Assembly: GCA_003971905.1 (NCBI GenBank)
Contig: RSEE01000069.1
Coordinates: 1-64,000, forward strand
Source of the DNA: Moniliella sp. 'wahieum'
Lineage: Eukaryota; Basidiomycota; Moniliellomycetes; Moniliellales; Moniliellaceae
Length of the DNA stretch: 64,000 nt
Reading direction: 5' to 3'
A program made the position numbers and the translations under genes. The notes under the pieces are model-generated. The model made no database searches and was not told the DNA's origin. It saw only the letters and a list, made by a program, of their open reading frames with translations. Positions 59,379 through 64,000 of this stretch are shown here, piece by piece; position 1 is the stretch's first letter, and the number at the start of each line of letters is the position of its first letter.

Positions 59379-60756
59379 TCTAATGGGTGGTGTTCTGTGG
59401 TGCGAGACAGACGTGGGCTGGGCTAACGCTACCATGTACGTGTGTGTGTTTGTGTGTGTGACAACGATCTTGTCGGCCGCCTCTTCTCTTCTGGTACTAG
59501 TAGCTTGGCTGCCGAAGAGTCCTATGGAGCGTGCGGGACGGGTGGGCCGACTGTGCCAGCGGGGTTGTCCTCTGACCTTACGCACGCTTCTTCCTCCTCC
59601 TCCTCTATCCCGTTCCCGTTCCCATTCCCGTTCCCGCGCTCCGCCACCGCTTCATCCGTGTTGCGCTAAGAACCGGGGTTAATCTCGGTTGCATACATGC
59701 ACATTTGGAGGGAAAACGGTACACCGTCGTTTCCTATACTTCTACCCTCTTCTTTATTATCCCTCTACCCTCCTCTCTCTCTTCTCTTCTCGTCCTCTTC
59801 TCTATCAACGTGCACATTCTCTCTGGTTCGGGTATTATCCGTTGCTCTGTTTTGACTCTTTAACTTGCATCCGCTCATGTCCCCGCCTCCCCCACCTCCT
59901 CTCGGTTACCTCTTTTTCCATGTGTAGGGTGCTTGCTCCACTGACGGCCATGTATACCCCTGCATCTTTTTGTTTTTGGTTTCTGTTCTTTCGGTACGGG
60001 CGTCCCCTCTCTTTACACGGTTTCTCTCACTCTGCAACACTTTGGTTCGCGCGTTGTGTTTCTCCTTTGTCTGCTTGGTGGGTTGTGGCTGGTCCACGGC
60101 CCACGGCCCACGGCCCACGGTCTCCAGTTTAGACAACCCGGTTGATTGTTTGAAATGGCAAACCTCCATTCTCCGCTCCACTCCACACCCTCCTTGCCCA
60201 GTTGAAATGCTGATCACGATGAGTCCCCTGCTTGAAGCTTGGAGATGGAAGCAGGAGTTGGGGAGTCTGAGCGGGGAGCTGGGCAGGCGATATCCCACGA
60301 TGGGCCAAGCGAGTACATAGATTGGCCCTCAGCGGCTGAGGCTCAGAGCGTGTGGCGTGGTGCGGGGCTGAGGATGCGGAGGATGCAGCGGACGGGCGGT
60401 GTGGCCGCGCCCGTTCCGCCCGTTCCGCCGCGCACGGACCCCCGCCACCGGCCCAAGCCAATACTAATACCAATAGCGACGTCCCTCCTCGGCCTTGGGG
60501 AGGACCTCAGGCTGAGGCCTGAGGCGTGGGACCCGGGAGCGCACGGCTGCGCCCTGCTGCGCCCTGCTCTCGTCGCAATGCACCGGGGATAAGCACCTAA
60601 CGCCCGCTGCTGTGGCTGATGGCTGATGCATGATGAACTTCCCATTGCTGCGCCTGCTTTCTGGCCCCACTTGCACCTCTCCCCCACCCCCCTCCCTGCT
60701 TCTCCTTCCCCTCCCCACACCACCCGCACGCACCCACTCCACCCACATCACCCAGC
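59379..60756. other. Intergenic region without a recognisable gene
   Basis: Pyrimidine-rich from 59600 to 59930, with CCACGGC units repeated near 60095-60122. No domain-bearing frame is seen. The last 120 bases before 60757 are C/T-rich and probably the leader of the amine oxidase gene. Confidence 0.4.
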
Positions 60757-62396
60757 ATGGCCGACGTACTTGTGATTGGATCTGGCTGGGCCGGGACGTA
60801 CGCGAGCCTTCTACTCTCGCGCAGCAGGGCAAGAAGGTGGCTGTGCTGGAAGCGCGGGACCGGCTGGGAGGGCGTATGTTCACCCATACCTGGACGCCCG
60901 AGAGCATTACCTCCTCCTGATCCTGGGGTGCGGAGCGCGCGCACTGCGCCCTCGGACCCAGTGGCGTACAGCACTCGATTGATCTTGGTGGTGCTTGGGC
61001 TCATGGGTTCCACGAAGGTTCCCCACTGCTCAAGTTGGCCGCTCAGTACCAAGCGCCGATCGAGGTGGCCAAACCAACGGCTGCCAAGATCGTTGCCCCC
61101 CAAGGTACGTTGAATTGTCTAGTCATCTCTTTTCTTTTTCTCTCCCTCTTGTCTTTCTGGCTCTGTGCGGCACAGGCGAGGCGGGAGGAAGCTGGGACGA
61201 CGGGTACAGGCTGAAGGGTGAACTGACATGTGGGACGGCTCGGCAGGTGTGTTGGACGATGAGGTAGCGGCTCGGTTGCAAGGCAACCTGGGTGCGGCGC
61301 AAGCCGCAGCGCAAGCGGTAGCATCTGACACGCCATCGGGCGCATCGGCTACTGTGTCACTGGCATCGTTTCTACTTGGAACCGAGTCGCCTCTCTACAC
61401 GGGTCTGGCGGGGGAGGAGAAACAATGGGCGTGTGACCTGGCGCGTTTGATGCAGGTCGGTCTGGGGATCCCACTGGAAGAAGCAGCGCTCAAGTGGACT
61501 GGGTACGAGAAGAATTTCGCTGGGACGGACGGGACGCCCGTGGGCGGGTTCCAGGTCCTGCATGGCAAGTTGGTCGAGCATGCGAAAGCGTTGGGGGTTG
61601 AGTTCCGCACAGGCGAGGAAGTGACCAAGATTAGTTTGGTGCAAGAAGGTCCAGCTGGGTCCGAGGTGCATGTGACAACGGTCAAGGGAACGTATACGGC
61701 TCCCTCGGTGTTGGTTACCATTCCCCTTGCGGTGCTTAACGTGGCGCCGCACCTGTTTGAGCCCAAGTTGCCCGAACGTCGGCAGCAGCTCATTAGCCAG
61801 ACCAAGGTCGGTACTCTCAACAAGATTTTCCTGAATTACCAGCAGCCGTGGTGGCCTTACCCCGAGGCAGGCACGTTCATTGTTCTGCCCACTGCGCATG
61901 GCCCGTTGGACGCTACGTCAGTAGAAGTGTGTTGTCGCATGCGACTGCGCTTGTGCTGTCCCAGTCGGCGCCTTCGGGCCTGGCCGACCGCACGCCTTCG
62001 CTCTTTATCCTCGTTGGCGCCGAGCACGGCAAGGCACTGGAACAATTCGATCTTGCCACCCTGACCGCTGGTGCGCACACGTACTTTGCCAAGCGACTTG
62101 CTGGGCCCACCGCCGCCTCGTCCATCCCTCCCCCGGTGCACTCGTTCCGTTCCGCATGGACCTCCCACCCGTTCACACGCGGCGCTACCACCACGCCCAT
62201 CGTGCTCGGATCCGGCTCGCCACTTGACTTCCACGAGCTCGGCCGGTCCCTCTGGGGTGGCGCTCTGGGCTTTGCTGGCGAACACACCGATATCGATCAC
62301 CACGGCTCGATTGCCGGGGCGTTGCTGAGTGGCGAGCGCGAGGCCAAGCGCCTAGGCTCCTTCTTTGAGGTGCGCACGTTGCACCAGAAACTGTGA
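60757..62396 (+). CDS. FAD-dependent amine oxidase (flavin monoamine/polyamine oxidase family)
   Basis: Oxidises amines with FAD and oxygen; the exact substrate is unknown. MADVLVIGSGWAGTYA holds the GxGxxG dinucleotide fold, then in shifted frames AVLEARDRLGGR, GGAWAHGF, an intron at 61105-61246 (GTACGT...CAG), DLARLMQVGLGIPLEEAALK, a substrate-domain stretch with GFQVLHGKLVEHAKALGVEF, VLVTIPLAVLNVAPHLFEPKL, LNKIFLNYQQPWWPYPEAG and the C-terminal FAD block GFAGEHTDIDHHGSIAGALL. The stop is TGA at 62394. The usual amine-oxidase pattern (GGR after the ribose-binding Glu; GEHT near the end) is complete. Frame changes lie near 60825, 60905, 60940 and 61925. The length of about 490 residues fits the family. 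Confidence 0.93.
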
Positions 62397-62489
62397 TTGA
62401 GATTGTGCATCATGCATTATGCACATCATGAATCATGCACATGAAGGAGTGTTGGGCGCCACCGGCCACCTCGCCTCTCGTTTCATGCT

Positions 62490-62550
62490 CTTCTCGCTTC
62501 TCGCTTCTCGCTTCTGGTTTCTCGTTTCTCGTTTCACTTCACTTCACTTC
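62490..62550. repeat. CTTCTCG / TTTCACTTC short tandem repeats
   Basis: Seven-base CTTCTCG units followed by CTTCA units, downstream of the amine oxidase stop. Confidence 0.8.
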
Positions 62551-62941
62551 GCGGCGCTGCCTTGTCTCTCTGCCTCCCGGGGTTAAGGATGGGCCTCTCT
62601 TGTCCCCCCTGTTTTGCTTTGGCGAGGCCAAGAGGTGTGATGCATGCCCTGTTGCCCCCATGAGCGCCTACATCCACTAGCGAGGCGACGGGATAGATGG
62701 GTAGCCGGTCAGTTGCTGACAGGTGGGGATAGATGAGTACGCCAATATTGGATGGAACACAGGGACGTCGCTGGACAGACCAGCAGGCGCTCAACATCCC
62801 CCCGCTTCGTACTTCGCGCTCGCTCGAGTACTAACTTCAGTGTTAAACCCCCTACTATAGCAGGCCCCTTGCTCTCGAAGCGGCCGGTTAATAATCGGGT
62901 ATGGCAATGCGGTGAACAAAAAAAAACAAAGAAAAAAAGAG

Positions 62942-63025
62942 TAGCTACCGTCGGTCTTGATCCGACGACCTGTGGGTCACAAGAGTAATATGAGCCCACC
63001 GCTCTTCCGCCTGAGCTAGGTAGCT
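62942..63025 (-). tRNA. Initiator tRNA-Met (CAU) with an 11-base intron
   Basis: The acceptor stem pairs AGCTACC with GGTAGCT, so the first pair is A1-U72, the eukaryotic initiator hallmark. The D arm is GCTC-AGGCGGAA-GAGC. The anticodon stem GTGGG pairs with CCCAC, giving the three G-C pairs next to the loop that are typical of initiators; the loop is CT-CAT-A, an 11-base intron (TTACTCTTGTG), then A38. The T stem GTCGG pairs with CCGAC around ATCAAGA, with A54 and A60 in place of the elongator TTC start, again initiator features (the usual form is ATCGAAA). A T-rich stretch follows on the minus strand (62920-62938). The tRNA only folds if the intron is removed. Confidence 0.92.
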
Positions 63026-63165
63026 GCTACAAGCTAACAGCATCAATACGTGAGGACTATACCCACGACGCGTCCACCTGTTTTATATAGTTAGAGCGTA
63101 CTGTTTCTCTCTCGATCCTATCGCTCATCAATCCACCAATCCATCATTGCTCATCGCTCCTCTAC

Positions 63166-64000
63166 CTACCCTACCACATCCAGGATCACCTGGCCGTACA
63201 TGGTGCAGAGATATCCCATTCCTACGCCGCACACATCGGTCCTGCGATAAACATACCCAAGACACACCACAAGGCTACGGCATCTCCGGCCCTGGATCCT
63301 GTTCTGGTTCCGGCCCTGGATCCCCTTCTGGTTGCAACCCCCGGTTCCGGCCCTGGGTCCTGGGACCCCAGCACTCCATCTGCCGCATGCAAAGCAAGAG
63401 GAGCTTGGTCGATCTCTGTGTGCGGCTCTGTGTCCAGCCCTGGTCCCTGAGCCCCCTGCCCCTCCCCCTGGGCACCCTGCGGCACCGCGTGCGAAGCAAG
63501 AGAGGTGGTGAGAGAGGACTGGTGAGCGGGACCCAGCTGCGTGCTGCGTCGCGTGTTCGACGATGAGTGCGTTGACCCGAGCTCGAGGTCGGGTCGGGGT
63601 AGCCGACACGGCGGCTAGGTCCGGGTTGAGTTCCGTGAGCATTTGGACTGCCATGGTCATTGGGGTCGCGATCTGTCCCCCCAGCGAGCGAGTTTGACTC
63701 GGCCACTGAGCCTGGTATAGGTCCTGCCGTTGACCGTGGTCCTGACATGGACATGGACATGGACATGGACGTAGACGGTGGGGTTGACCTGATGTGGACG
63801 TGGACATGGACGTGGATACGTGCGCGATTGTCGCCGGTCGCGTCGGTGGCGACGCGAGACGACCGAGCTTTGTTGCAACGATTGCAGTACGTCGTCGAGC
63901 AATGTTGACTGGCCTGGGCATCATGGGCATTGGCATCGGCATCGGCATCGGCACGCTGGGTCTTAGCCAAGGTAAATTGACGTGCGCGTTCTTCCTCAGC
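63166..64000 (-). CDS. Unidentified gene running off the right edge (C-terminal part)
   Basis: Not recognised. Reading in from the right edge on the minus strand gives RARQFTLAKTQRADADADAN, then in another frame STLLDDVLQSLQQSSVVS, followed by low-complexity parts from two hexamer arrays (63920-63955 and 63737-63810) and a segment AVQMLTELNPDLAAVSATPT. Downstream (63280-63560) it becomes Pro/Gly-rich. Frame changes and the missing N-terminus prevent identification, and the stop is not fixed. Confidence 0.3.
   Translation of the reverse strand, partial: LRKNAHVNLPWLRPSVPMPMPMPMPMMPRPVNIARRRTAIVATKLGRLASPPTRPATIAHVSTSMSTSTSGQPHRLRPCPCPCPCQDHGQRQDLYQAQWPSQTRSLGGQIATPMTMAVQMLTELNPDLAAVSATPTRPRARVNALIVEHATQHAAGSRSPVLSHHLSCFARGAAGCPGGGAGGSGTRAGHRAAHRDRPSSSCFACGRWSAGVPGPRAGTGGCNQKGIQGRNQNRIQGRRCRSLVVCLGYVYRRTDVCGVGMGYLCTMYGQVILDVVG
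63737..63810. repeat. Hexanucleotide array GACATG/GACGTG
   Basis: About ten six-base units, the same GACATG motif as the array near 6757-6790. On the minus strand they give Val-His or Met-Ser repeats. Confidence 0.85.

Overview
This window is fungal nuclear DNA, most likely from a basidiomycete. The evidence is short spliceosomal introns with GT-AG ends, fungal-type genes (GH5 exo-beta-1,3-glucanase, Sfi1, Yck-type casein kinase, Ilv6, Ypt3/Rab11) and tRNA genes that carry short introns. I could not place it to genus. Most of the window is GC-rich with C/T-rich introns. A stretch from about 17.0 to 30.2 kb is visibly richer in A and T and holds no gene I recognise.

The dominant technical feature is that nearly every conserved gene is cut by single-base insertions or deletions. 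Beta-tubulin, Rab11, ribosomal protein uS11, casein kinase 1, Luc7 and Ilv6 all keep their family sequence only by hopping between reading frames, usually with one base missing from a short homopolymer. This looks like an unpolished long-read assembly rather than a cluster of pseudogenes. CDS entries below therefore give the span from likely start to likely stop, and the frame changes inside it.

Layout. 1-3.2 kb: no gene seen. 3.2-4.8 kb (+): secreted exo-1,3-beta-glucanase. 4.9-9.2 kb (+): unidentified coding sequence with hexanucleotide repeats. 9.4-12.4 kb (-): multi-BRCT protein of the Rtt107/Brc1 type. 12.8-13.4 kb (+): degraded Ubc8-like E2. 13.8-14.7 kb (+): Rab11/Ypt3 GTPase. 15.5-16.9 kb (+): beta-tubulin. 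17.0-30.2 kb: AT-richer island with an unidentified multi-frame coding block (17.5-20.3 kb), a short tandem repeat, a probable tRNA-Gln and a second unidentified block (28.2-30.0 kb). 30.9-32.4 kb (-): membrane-type casein kinase 1. 34.0-35.2 kb (+): FCP1-like HAD protein. 37.1-38.7 kb (-): MFS drug/polyamine transporter. 40.5-41.0 kb (-): 40S protein uS11. 41.6 kb (-): tRNA-Ala. 41.8-45.5 kb (+): Sfi1. 46.0-47.4 kb (-): Luc7. 47.6-48.6 kb (+): acetolactate synthase regulatory subunit. 48.9-51.0 kb (+): unidentified protein. 51.8-55.4 kb (-): LRR-DH-PH Rho exchange factor. 57.4-59.4 kb (+): F-BAR-like protein. 60.8-62.4 kb (+): FAD amine oxidase. 62.9 kb (-): initiator tRNA-Met with an intron. 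63.2-64 kb (-): unidentified gene running off the right edge.

The genes are ordinary core functions, with several linked to the cytoskeleton and polarity (beta-tubulin, Sfi1, Rab11, RhoGEF, F-BAR-like, casein kinase 1). I see no operon or cluster logic and no CRISPR. The points most worth a second look are the unidentified island, the intron-bearing initiator tRNA, the unusual 5' splice-site consensus (GTACGT), a dispersed TTCAACG repeat, and the FCP1-like protein whose DxDxT motif lacks its second aspartate.
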